A DNA stretch of 6,739 bases, from contig JBEAQW010000165.1 in NCBI GenBank assembly GCA_041163725.1, positions 1 to 6,739 of the forward strand, written 5' to 3'. The stretch comes from QWPT01 sp041163725 (GTDB lineage Bacteria > Planctomycetota > Phycisphaerae > Phycisphaerales > SM1A02). Each line of letters begins with the position of its first letter. Within the stretch, counting starts at the first letter, position 1. The notes below the pieces were generated by a model. The model worked only from the letters and a program-made list of their open reading frames with translations, ran no database searches and was not told where the DNA came from. Positions 1-6,105 of the stretch are shown here, piece by piece. Both the position numbers and the translations under genes were made by a program.

Positions 1-27
1 ATGCGCGGTTATCGGTGATGCGACAGA

Positions 28-36
28 TGCTACAGA
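28..36 (+). promoter_or_regulatory. Weak extended -10 promoter candidate upstream of the first membrane-protein gene
   Basis: TGCTACAGA has the TG-n-TAnnn form of an extended -10 element and resembles TGCTACCAT ahead of the MmgE/PrpD gene at 4430. The final T of the hexamer is missing and no -35 box is clear. A transcript starting here would have a leader of about 145 bases. The surrounding 1-186 region shows no convincing gene. A TGA at 16-18 could end an upstream gene, but too little of it is present to judge. Confidence 0.2.
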
Positions 37-186
37 ACGGGCGACGGGAAGAACTCGGGGGCTGCTGGCGGCCGAGCGGGGGCTTCGACTGGCCTTGTCG
101 ACGATCGCCGCCGATCCGACGGGTCCGGTTCCGGTCGTCGGGCCGGAGTTCGATCATTCGAGTCCGAGCGGAGAGAGGACGCCGTC

Positions 187-915
187 ATGTCGCACCACCA
201 AACGCTTCGCACGATCCAGACCCTTCAGGAGCGCGATGCGCGCAACGAAGCATCGGCGGACGGCGCCACGCCGAAGCGCGTCAGGCGCGAGCGCAGCGCC
301 ACCGAGCGTGCGGGCGACGAGGGCGTGTGGATCGCGGCGTTGTTCGCGGCATTCGTCTCGTTCACGGTCCCCGCGTGGTTCCTCGGCGTCGGCCTCTCGC
401 TTGCGAAGGGCACGGAACTCGCATCGACCTCCGGACTTCAGATCGCGCAGATCGTGACACTCGGCCTCGGCGCGATCGCCGTCGGCCTCGGTGTCCGCTC
501 CGCGTGGGTGCTCGCGCGCGCCCCGCGGCTCGCTTCGGGTGCGCACGGCGGCATGATGCCGAAGCTGGCGCTCGCCTGCGGCATCCTCGCCGTCGTCTTC
601 CTGCACAGGCTCCTGACCGCGGATGCGGCGGGCGGCCCGGATCTTCTGGCGCTCATCGGTGCGGCAGCCCCCGCGCTGCTGCTCGCGGAGACTTCCTTCG
701 CGATTCCGACCATCACGCGTGGCCGCTACGGGGCCTCGATCGGCACCCCCGGCGGCATGGCGTGGGCGTTCACCGGGATTTCCGTGCTGGTGGTCGGATC
801 GGCGCCCTCGCTCTGGTGGCTGCCCTTCGTCTGCGCGATCGCCGGTGCGGCCTGCACGGGCCTCGGGGCGATGCGCGTGTGGCGGCACTACGAGGGACAT
901 CTCGCCGCGAACTGA
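187..915 (+). CDS. Multi-pass membrane protein of unknown function (first of a tandem paralogous pair)
   Basis: A 242-residue protein I do not recognise as a named family. Residues 1-45 are polar and basic, probably cytoplasmic. About six hydrophobic segments follow, near residues 48-70, 87-110, 123-142, 152-172, 189-206 and 207-227. No signal peptide or catalytic motif is visible. The ATG is preceded by a purine-rich Shine-Dalgarno-like GAGAGAGGA at 171-179, seven bases away, which supports this start. The next gene is a clear paralogue. Shared patches include GVW (46-48), VRSA (103-106), LARAPRL (109-115), FLHR (138-141), an AE-SFA-P-I patch (167-176), ACTGL (222-226) and the ending RVWR-YEG (230-237). 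The pair most likely arose by tandem duplication. Coding is supported by strong third-position GC and by the conserved paralogue; function is unknown. Confidence 0.85.
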   Translation: MSHHQTLRTIQTLQERDARNEASADGATPKRVRRERSATERAGDEGVWIAALFAAFVSFTVPAWFLGVGLSLAKGTELASTSGLQIAQIVTLGLGAIAVGLGVRSAWVLARAPRLASGAHGGMMPKLALACGILAVVFLHRLLTADAAGGPDLLALIGAAAPALLLAETSFAIPTITRGRYGASIGTPGGMAWAFTGISVLVVGSAPSLWWLPFVCAIAGAACTGLGAMRVWRHYEGHLAAN

Positions 916-958
916 TCCCGGAACCGGGGAGTTTCTCGGGAGATTCGAAATTATTCGC

Positions 959-986
959 TTGAAGGCGTTCCCGTTCCCGATTTGAT
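959..986 (+). promoter_or_regulatory. Weak sigma70-like promoter candidate between the two paralogues
   Basis: TTGAAG at 959-964, a 16-base spacer, then TTTGAT at 981-986; each box matches four of six consensus bases. It lies in the most AT-rich patch of the 267-base gap between the first two genes. The leader to the ATG at 1183 would be about 190 bases. Nothing else supports it. Confidence 0.18.
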
Positions 987-1074
987 GACGCATGGATGGA
1001 GTGGGCCGTCTGTCGGGCCCGTGGGGTCTGTGCGCGTCGATGGCCGTTCGTTCGATTTCGTGTCGTTCGAGGGC

Positions 1075-1095
1075 CTGCCGTTCGACCGCCGGCAG
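1075..1095 (+). terminator. Possible weak hairpin in the gap between the two paralogues
   Basis: CTGCCG at 1075-1080 can pair with CGGCAG at 1090-1095 across a nine-base loop, followed by TTTCATT. This resembles a weak intrinsic terminator for the upstream gene, or a leader hairpin for the downstream one. The stem is only six base pairs and the T run is poor, so chance is a real alternative. Confidence 0.2.
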
Positions 1096-1170
1096 TTTCA
1101 TTCCGCGAGAGATGGTTCCAGCGCTTGCACGCGGACTTTGCCGCGTCCGCATGCGCTCGGCTCACAACCG

Positions 1171-1177
1171 AAGGAGG
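1171..1177 (+). promoter_or_regulatory. Strong Shine-Dalgarno site that fixes the start of the second paralogue
   Basis: AAGGAGG lies five bases before the ATG at 1183. The reading frame is open back to a TTG at 982, so a longer protein is formally possible. This near-perfect ribosome binding site, and the fact that homology to the first paralogue lies entirely downstream, select 1183. Confidence 0.85.
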
Positions 1178-1182
1178 TCCGG

Positions 1183-1890
1183 ATGGCTGCGATTCGATCG
1201 TTCTCGAAGGTGAAGCCGCGCGCGCAGCAGACACTGGCGGGGGCTGTCTCGGCGCGTGGGCCGAAGCGCGTTTCGACCCGCCTGATGCGGGCGAGCGACG
1301 ACGGGGTATGGACCTCCGCGCTCTTCATGTCGCTCGTCTCGCTCCTCATGCCGTTCTGGTACCTGGGGACGGGATCGGCGCTTTCGACCGATGCTGCGCT
1401 CAGCTCGGCGACGCGCGTACCGCACATCGTGCAACTCGGGCTCGGAAGCGTGGCGGTGTGGTTCGCGGTGCGGAGCGCGTTCATCCTCGCGCGTGCGCCG
1501 CGGCTCGGGCGTGGTCACCATCGGATCACCATGCGCCGGCTCTCGGTTGCGGTCGGACTGCTTGCCGCGCTCTTCCTGCATCGCTTCGTCTACAACTCCG
1601 ACGGCCTCGCATCGGATCCGCTCGCCTACATCGGCGCGATGGCACCTGCCGTGCTGATGGCGGAGATCTCATTTGCGCTCCCGGCGATCGCCAAGGGGCG
1701 ACATGGGACCGAGGTTGGAACTCGGGGAGGCGTCGCGTGGATCGCGGTCGCACTCACGACTCCGCTCGCGGGACTCGTTCCTTCTTCCTGGTGGACGGCG
1801 CTCGCGCTGTCGGTGTTCGCCTCCGCCTGCACGGGACTCGCTGCGCTGCGGGTCTGGCGACGGTACGAGGGCCGCATCGTCGGCGCGTAG
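1183..1890 (+). CDS. Multi-pass membrane protein of unknown function (second of a tandem paralogous pair)
   Basis: A 235-residue protein, start chosen from the AAGGAGG site at 1171-1177. The layout matches the preceding gene: a basic N-terminus of about 38 residues (many K and R), then about six hydrophobic segments near 42-62, 80-103, 117-134, 145-166, 183-199 and 202-222. Shared positions include GVW (41-43), VRSA (96-99), LARAPRL (102-108), FLHR (131-134), an AE-SFA-P-I patch (160-169), ACTGL (215-219) and RVWR-YEG (223-230). By eye, identity is somewhat under half across the membrane region, so the duplication is old. The conserved patches sit in loops and segment ends, suggesting a specific role rather than generic hydrophobicity. 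No known family or enzymatic motif is recognisable. The 67-codon in-frame extension back to 982 has no counterpart in the first paralogue and is probably untranslated. Confidence 0.85.
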   Translation: MAAIRSFSKVKPRAQQTLAGAVSARGPKRVSTRLMRASDDGVWTSALFMSLVSLLMPFWYLGTGSALSTDAALSSATRVPHIVQLGLGSVAVWFAVRSAFILARAPRLGRGHHRITMRRLSVAVGLLAALFLHRFVYNSDGLASDPLAYIGAMAPAVLMAEISFALPAIAKGRHGTEVGTRGGVAWIAVALTTPLAGLVPSSWWTALALSVFASACTGLAALRVWRRYEGRIVGA

Positions 1891-1917
1891 CGGATACGCC
1901 GCGTGATAGGCTACGCG
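1884..1917. repeat. Inverted repeat spanning the gene 2 stop and the kinase promoter
   Basis: CGCGTAGC at 1884-1891 is the exact reverse complement of GCTACGCG at 1910-1917, with an 18-base spacer. The left arm contains the TAG stop of the second paralogue. The right arm overlaps the putative -10 box of the kinase gene and ends two bases before its ATG. It could be a regulator operator or a transcript hairpin. The perfect 8-bp arms are what is seen; a role is inferred. Confidence 0.4.
1907..1912 (+). promoter_or_regulatory. Putative -10 box of a leaderless promoter for the kinase fusion
   Basis: TAGGCT fits the TAnnnT pattern and occupies exactly -12 to -7 relative to the A of the ATG at 1919. 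That is the spacing expected if transcription begins at the start codon. Only a weak AGG lies upstream as a possible Shine-Dalgarno, which fits leaderless translation. No clear -35 box is visible. Read-through from the upstream gene is also possible, since the gap is only 28 bases. Confidence 0.4.
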
Positions 1918-1918
1918 G

Positions 1919-3604
1919 ATGCCGCGTGGCGACTTCACGATCCATGTCATCGGCTCGATGATGATCGACCGTGTGGTGCGCGTGCGCGAGATCCCGCGCC
2001 CCGGCGAGACGGTCGCGGCCGAGGCGAGTGCGGTGTTTCCCGGCGGGAAGGGCGCGAATCAGGCTGCGGCTGCGGCGTTGTGCGGCGCACGCGTGCGGAT
2101 GCTCGGGCGCACCGGAGCGGATGGAGCGTTCATCCGTGACGCGCTGCGTGACGCGGGCGTGCACACGGGATCGGTCGTCGTAAGCGATCCGGTGTCGGGG
2201 GCCGCCACCGTGATGGTGTCGCGCGGCGGCGAGAATGCGATCGTGATCGCGCCCGAGTCGAACCGGCGCGTGGCGGCGGTGGAGGTCGAGCGCTTTCTCG
2301 CGGGGGCGAGGCACGGTGACATCGCGCTCTTCCAGAACGAGTGTTCGGCGCTGCACGAGGGCATCGCGGTCGCCGCGATGCGCGGGCTTCGCGTGTGGCT
2401 GAACGCGGCGCCGGCCGACGATGGGTTGCGGGGACTGCGTTTCGACCAGCTCGACGGGCTCGTGGTGAACGAAACCGAGGCGGAGGCGCTGACCGGGCTG
2501 CGTGATCCGGCGCGTGCGCTCGAGCGGCTCGCCGAGCGGATGCCCGCCGGGACCGTGGTCGTCACGCTCGGTGCGCGTGGCGCCATCGTCGCCGCCGGTG
2601 CCGCGCGCTTCGAGCACCGCGGCTTCGAGGTCGATGCGGTGGACACGGTCGGATGCGGCGATGCGTTCGTCGGCGCGTTCGTCGCGGCCATCGCGGAGCA
2701 GCGCACGGTGACCTATGCCCTCGCGCGGGGAAACGCGGCGGGGGCGCTCGCTGCGATGGTCCCGGGAGCGATGCCGTCGCTTCCCAGCCGCGAGGAGGTC
2801 ACTGCGGTCGCGATGCGCGCGCCCGGTGCTCGCATCGAGGCGGGCGAGCGTTCGGTGGCGGGTGGCGTCCCGCAGCGCTGCGAGGCGTGCGGCTACCGGC
2901 TGGTCGGCAAGCGTCTCGGTGACGACTGCCCCGAATGCGGGCGCCGGATCCGCGAGGCGGTTTTGGGCGGTCGATGGACCGATCCCGTCGTGCGGCGGCG
3001 CTTCCGGCTCGCGTCGTGGCTCTTACTCGGCGGTGCGTCGTTCCTCGTGCTGTTCGTCGGAGTGCTCGCGTTCAGCCTGAGGCGATCATCGCCCGTCGCG
3101 GAGGTCGTGGCGGTCGTGTCGTTGATCGCGTGGACGGTCGCGTCGTCGGCGGGGACGCTGATCGCGGCGCATTCGCATGCGGCCGCACGGCGTTGGTCGC
3201 CGGCATCGATCGGGGGCGCCCTGCGGATCGGTGGCGTGGGATTCGTCGTGACCGTTCTCGCGCTGCAGCTCGGCTGGTGGGGTGAGGTGGTGGGGATCGC
3301 GGGAATCGTGGGCGTTGCCGCCTCAGACCTCGTCTTCGCCTGGGCGATCGGTCGATTCGCATGCGGGACGCGCATCTCGCCGGTGCCGCGCGCGCGTCTG
3401 CTCGCGATACGGTGGGTCGGGGCCGGTGCGGTCGCGATGTTGTGCTGGAGCTGGCTGGAGCTGGTCCTGGTCCTGGTCCGCACCGGGCGATCGAATGATC
3501 TGCCGCTCATCGCGCTCGCACTCTGGGCCGCCTTCCACCTCCTGACCGCCATCGAGCTCGTTCGATTGGTGCGGCGCATGCCCGTGGCGGAGCGGCGGCC
3601 GTGA
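1919..3604 (+). CDS. Ribokinase-type PfkB sugar kinase fused to a zinc ribbon and six-segment membrane domain
   Basis: A 561-residue protein in two halves. Residues 1-298 are a full ribokinase-like PfkB kinase, which phosphorylates a sugar with ATP. Seen are the GSMMID N-terminal strand (12-17), GGKGANQA (42-49), E141, NETE (184-187), DTVGCGD (242-248, D248 the expected catalytic base) and a typical ending GAMPSLPSREEV (283-294). Ordinary ribokinases of about 305 residues stop there. This one continues through a ~21-residue linker into a zinc ribbon (C321, C324, C337, C340) and about six membrane segments (near 363-386, 395-417, 432-451, 453-476, 493-520, 527-548). The kinase would sit on the cytoplasmic side. 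An in-frame TGA at 1904 makes ATG 1919 the first usable start. The second half resembles the next gene, which it overlaps by 4 bp. The Asn of ribokinase's ribose-contacting N-A-D motif is Met15 here, so the substrate may not be ribose. A lost stop codon or an assembly error could also create the fusion. Confidence 0.88.
   Translation: MPRGDFTIHVIGSMMIDRVVRVREIPRPGETVAAEASAVFPGGKGANQAAAAALCGARVRMLGRTGADGAFIRDALRDAGVHTGSVVVSDPVSGAATVMVSRGGENAIVIAPESNRRVAAVEVERFLAGARHGDIALFQNECSALHEGIAVAAMRGLRVWLNAAPADDGLRGLRFDQLDGLVVNETEAEALTGLRDPARALERLAERMPAGTVVVTLGARGAIVAAGAARFEHRGFEVDAVDTVGCGDAFVGAFVAAIAEQRTVTYALARGNAAGALAAMVPGAMPSLPSREEVTAVAMRAPGARIEAGERSVAGGVPQRCEACGYRLVGKRLGDDCPECGRRIREAVLGGRWTDPVVRRRFRLASWLLLGGASFLVLFVGVLAFSLRRSSPVAEVVAVVSLIAWTVASSAGTLIAAHSHAAARRWSPASIGGALRIGGVGFVVTVLALQLGWWGEVVGIAGIVGVAASDLVFAWAIGRFACGTRISPVPRARLLAIRWVGAGAVAMLCWSWLELVLVLVRTGRSNDLPLIALALWAAFHLLTAIELVRLVRRMPVAERRP
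2793..2815 (+). promoter_or_regulatory. Possible internal ribosome binding site and start at the kinase/membrane junction
   Basis: AGGAGGT at 2793-2799 is followed, after a 13-base spacer, by an in-frame ATG at 2813-2815, codon 299 of the fusion. Initiation here would yield a 263-residue zinc-ribbon membrane protein, close to the 252 residues of the next gene. The spacer is longer than ideal. The site also encodes the REEV ending common in ribokinases, so it may be coincidental. Confidence 0.3.
3444..3479 (+). repeat. Short tandem repeats inside the fifth membrane segment of the fusion
   Basis: GCTGGAGCTG is repeated twice head to tail (3444-3463), followed directly by GTCCTG twice and a partial GTCC (3464-3479). 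It encodes a Leu/Val/Trp-rich stretch, about residues 510-520. Gain or loss of a 10-bp unit would shift the frame; a 6-bp unit would add or remove Leu-Val. It may simply reflect low-complexity hydrophobic coding. Confidence 0.7.
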
Positions 3605-4359
3605 CCGGCGATGCCGCCGTCGTCGAGAACCAGGACGCGGCGCCATGGCGTTGCGCGTGCTGTGGCTTCGATGCGCGTGGACGGACCCTCGGTGATGCGT
3701 GCGTCGAGTGCGGCGCCGTACTCGATGCGCGGAGCCAGCGCCCCGCCTGGCTCGCGCCCGAGCGGATCCGTCGTCTCCGCCTGCTCGCGCTGGCGGGGGC
3801 GTTGCCAGGCGTTGTGTTGGTCGCGTTCCCGCTCCTCACGCTCGTACTGGGTCGCGTGCTCGCGTCGGACGACATGGCGATGGTCTCGATCGCCTTGCTC
3901 GCGCTCACCTTCTTGGGCTTCGTGATGCAGTTCTTCGCGGCGATCCGGATCGGCGAGGCGAGCACGCTACCGGCACGCCGCACACGGATGCGCCTCTTCG
4001 CGATCCTGCGCTTCGGTGGAGTGCTGGCGCTGGTGGGCTTCTTCCTGCTTGAGGTCACAGGGACCGGCCTGCCGCGGTTCGTCGCCCTCGCGCTCTTCTT
4101 CGGGCTACCGATGGTCGTCGTGGGCTCCGACATCGCGCTGGGTTTGGCGCTTCGGGGGTTCGTCGGAGAGGCGCGCATCGGTGGGTCCGCCTGGGGCGCC
4201 GCGCTCCACGCGGCGAGGTCCATGCTGTGCGTTGCGTCGTATGCGGTCTTCCTGGTTCCGCTCTTCCTCGGTGGGTTCGTCGCTCCGCTGCTCTGGCTTG
4301 CGCTCTCGGGGATCGCGTTCGCCGCGCTGTGGTGGAGGCTGCGGAGCGTGCGGGCCTGA
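3601..4359 (+). CDS. Zinc-ribbon membrane protein (paralogue of the C-terminal half of the kinase fusion)
   Basis: A 252-residue protein starting at GTG, which overlaps the TGA of the fusion gene as GTGA (3601-3604), so translation is probably coupled. No independent Shine-Dalgarno is needed or clear. A zinc ribbon occupies residues 17-38 with C18, C21, C34 and C37; spacing and pattern (RC-x2-CG-F/Y...LGD-x-C-x-ECG) match residues 320-341 of the fusion exactly. About six hydrophobic segments follow, near 58-86, 92-113, 133-151, 158-184, 203-225 and 226-245. Ribbons of this style ahead of membrane segments are, to my knowledge, common in planctomycete membrane proteins of unknown function. The ribbon probably faces the cytoplasm and may serve protein contact. 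Coupling and shared design suggest that it partners or heteromultimerises with the fusion; this is inference. Confidence 0.85.
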   Translation: MTGDAAVVENQDAAPWRCACCGFDARGRTLGDACVECGAVLDARSQRPAWLAPERIRRLRLLALAGALPGVVLVAFPLLTLVLGRVLASDDMAMVSIALLALTFLGFVMQFFAAIRIGEASTLPARRTRMRLFAILRFGGVLALVGFFLLEVTGTGLPRFVALALFFGLPMVVVGSDIALGLALRGFVGEARIGGSAWGAALHAARSMLCVASYAVFLVPLFLGGFVAPLLWLALSGIAFAALWWRLRSVRA

Positions 4360-4360
4360 T

Positions 4361-4376
4361 CGGACTGCGGCGTCCG
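4361..4376 (+). terminator. Possible short terminator hairpin after the kinase/zinc-ribbon unit
   Basis: CGGAC (4361-4365) pairs with GTCCG (4372-4376) across a six-base loop, starting two bases after the TGA of the zinc-ribbon gene, followed by CGTTTCCC. The stem is only 5 bp and the T run short. Its position just after a stop and ahead of a new promoter candidate is the main support. Confidence 0.3.
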
Positions 4377-4429
4377 CGTTTCCCGGGCTGCGGTCCCACT
4401 GCGCGCTTTCCGCCCCGGTCGGCACGACC

Positions 4430-4438
4430 TGCTACCAT
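4430..4438 (+). promoter_or_regulatory. Extended -10 promoter candidate for the MmgE/PrpD-GNAT unit
   Basis: TGCTACCAT combines the TG of an extended -10 with TACCAT (four of six consensus bases, including the key first TA and last T). No convincing -35 box is seen. Transcription would start near 4445, giving a leader of about 86 bases before ATG 4531. It lies in the 171-base gap separating the two gene units, where a promoter is expected. Confidence 0.4.
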
Positions 4439-4530
4439 CTTCGCCTTTCGCGGCGGACCGCATCGATGCGCGCCTGTCGCCGCGGAGCGTCCCGACACAC
4501 CATCCGAGACCGTCGAAGCGACCTGCAGCC

Positions 4531-6105
4531 ATGGCCATTCCCACCGATCCCGCCGTCCTCGCGAACCAGACCGTCCTTCCCCGCAACACGAACCAGGCCC
4601 TCGGCATCGGCCAGTTCGCGATCGATTTCATGAGCGGGAAGATCGGGAATCCGGATGCATCGGTGCTCGACCGCACGACGATGTTCCACACCGACTCGGT
4701 CCTGTGCGGCATCAGCGCGATCGCGCTGAACACGAATGCGCCGGTGATCCTGCGCGCCGAGGCCGCCGAGTATCCGAATGCAAAGGGCGCGACCGTGTTC
4801 GGCTCGACCGCCAGGGTCGCCGTCGAGAAGGCGATCGTCGCCAACTCGAACGCCGTCCGCGAGTGGGACTCGAACGGCACGAACTTCGGATTCAATCCCT
4901 CGCTCGGCCACACCGCCGGCGAGTTCGGACACAACGACTTCTATCCCGTCGCGGTCGCCGCGGCGCAGCAGCAGGGGCGTGATGGCGCCTACGCCCTGCG
5001 CGGCATGGTCTGCATCGACGAGATCCGTGGCCGCCTTGCCGAGGTGTTCTCGCTCAAGACCTACAAGATCGACCATGTCGTGCACGGCGCGATCGCGAGC
5101 GCGGCGACCTACGGCGCGATGATGGGCGCGACCGCCGAGCAGATCGAGAGCGCGATCGGCATGACCGTCGCCCACTACATTCCGTGGCGCGCCATCCGCG
5201 CGGGCAAGCAGCTCAGCGATTCGAAGGGTGCGTCGGCGGCGATCTCGACCGAGGTCGCGGTGCTCTCGATGATGCGCTCGATGCGTGGATTCCTCGGGCC
5301 GCGCGACATCTTCCGCAACCCGGAGAGCATGTTCCGGCAGTTCGAGAAGACCAACGGCGACAGCCCGTTCGACCTCGTCCTCTCGCACTCCGGCAGCGAC
5401 TTCGCGGTGATGGGCATGCACTTCAAGCTCGGCCTGTACGAGCACCAGTCGGCGGGCGCGCTGCAGGGCATGCTCACGCTGCTTCGCGAGAATCCGCAGA
5501 TCCTCGAGAATCCCGAGTCGATCAAGTCGATCAACATCGTCGCGTACGAGCCCGCGTTCGGCATCATCGGCGACCCCGCGAAGCGCGATCCGAAGACGCG
5601 CCAGTCGGCGGATCACTCGATGGTCTACATCGTCGGCACGCTGCTCCGGAAGGCGATCGAGATGGCCGAGTCGACCAAGTCGACCAAGCTCGGCCACTGC
5701 GACAACTGCTACTGGAAGAACCTGATGCTCGTGCCGCACGACTACGCGCCCGACGCGATCCACAACAGGAAGACCCGCGCGCTGATGGAGAAGTTCGGCT
5801 TCACGCACGGTGGACCGGAGTACGACCGACGCTACCCGGACGGCATCCCGACCTCGCTCGTAATCGAGATGGCCGACGGCAGGAAGTTCGATTCCGGTCT
5901 CGTGATGTACCCCGCGGGCCATGCGCGCAACACGACGGCGGACCTCAAGGGCATCCTCGCGAAGAAGGCGGAGAACCTCGGGAAGCTCGCGTCGGACGCG
6001 CCGCAGCCGATCATCGATCGCTTCAACCGGATCGCGTCGCTCTCTGCGGCCGAGCTCGGATCGCTCTACGACTTCCAGATCGCGAATCGCGGCAAGTATG
6101 AGTGA
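4531..6105 (+). CDS. MmgE/PrpD family protein (2-methylcitrate dehydratase-like)
   Basis: A 524-residue soluble protein of the MmgE/PrpD family, which includes 2-methylcitrate dehydratase PrpD and cis-aconitate decarboxylases. Supporting segments are VREWDSNGTNFG (109-120) and GHTAGEFGHND (126-136), matching the PrpD active-site region; GKQLSDSKGASAAIS (225-239); KRDPKTRQSADHSMVYIV (351-368); and the C-terminal DGRKFDSGLVMYPAGHARN (449-467), matching PrpD's 'DGTRFEEVVVEYPIGHARR' region. It is longer than E. coli PrpD (about 483 residues), partly through a segment around 380-415 with HCDNCYW (389-395). ATG 4531 is the first in-frame start after the promoter candidate; no strong Shine-Dalgarno precedes it. 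Its end overlaps the GNAT gene by 8 bp. No citrate synthase or methylisocitrate lyase gene is adjacent, so a methylcitrate-cycle role is unproven. Family confidence is high; substrate is unknown. Confidence 0.92.
   Translation: MAIPTDPAVLANQTVLPRNTNQALGIGQFAIDFMSGKIGNPDASVLDRTTMFHTDSVLCGISAIALNTNAPVILRAEAAEYPNAKGATVFGSTARVAVEKAIVANSNAVREWDSNGTNFGFNPSLGHTAGEFGHNDFYPVAVAAAQQQGRDGAYALRGMVCIDEIRGRLAEVFSLKTYKIDHVVHGAIASAATYGAMMGATAEQIESAIGMTVAHYIPWRAIRAGKQLSDSKGASAAISTEVAVLSMMRSMRGFLGPRDIFRNPESMFRQFEKTNGDSPFDLVLSHSGSDFAVMGMHFKLGLYEHQSAGALQGMLTLLRENPQILENPESIKSINIVAYEPAFGIIGDPAKRDPKTRQSADHSMVYIVGTLLRKAIEMAESTKSTKLGHCDNCYWKNLMLVPHDYAPDAIHNRKTRALMEKFGFTHGGPEYDRRYPDGIPTSLVIEMADGRKFDSGLVMYPAGHARNTTADLKGILAKKAENLGKLASDAPQPIIDRFNRIASLSAAELGSLYDFQIANRGKYE

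Noticed and set aside
116..141. Hairpin CCGACG...CGTCGG with a 14-base loop ahead of the first gene
   Set aside because: The 6-bp stem with a long loop and no T-tract is well within chance for GC-rich DNA.
2..457. Open frame from the window edge that could be the tail of an upstream gene
   Set aside because: Third-position GC is only moderate in the first 180 bases, and the frame then runs deep into the well-supported first gene as Arg/Ser-rich low-complexity sequence.
916..930. Small inverted repeat around CCCGG-AA-CCGGG right after the first gene's stop
   Set aside because: Only a 4-bp stem is possible with a realistic loop, and the following T run is three bases; too weak to call a terminator.
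982..1182. In-frame N-terminal extension of the second paralogue back to TTG 982
   Set aside because: AAGGAGG at 1171-1177 points to ATG 1183, and the first paralogue has no matching extension.
3507..4934. 475-codon minus-strand open frame
   Set aside because: It spans the zinc-ribbon gene, an intergenic gap and the start of the MmgE/PrpD gene; its composition is Arg/Ser/Ala-rich with no recognisable motif.
5921..6097. Longer GNAT start with a 59-residue upstream extension
   Set aside because: The extra residues are Arg/Ser-rich and lie wholly within the MmgE/PrpD coding region; ATG 6098 gives a normal GNAT length.
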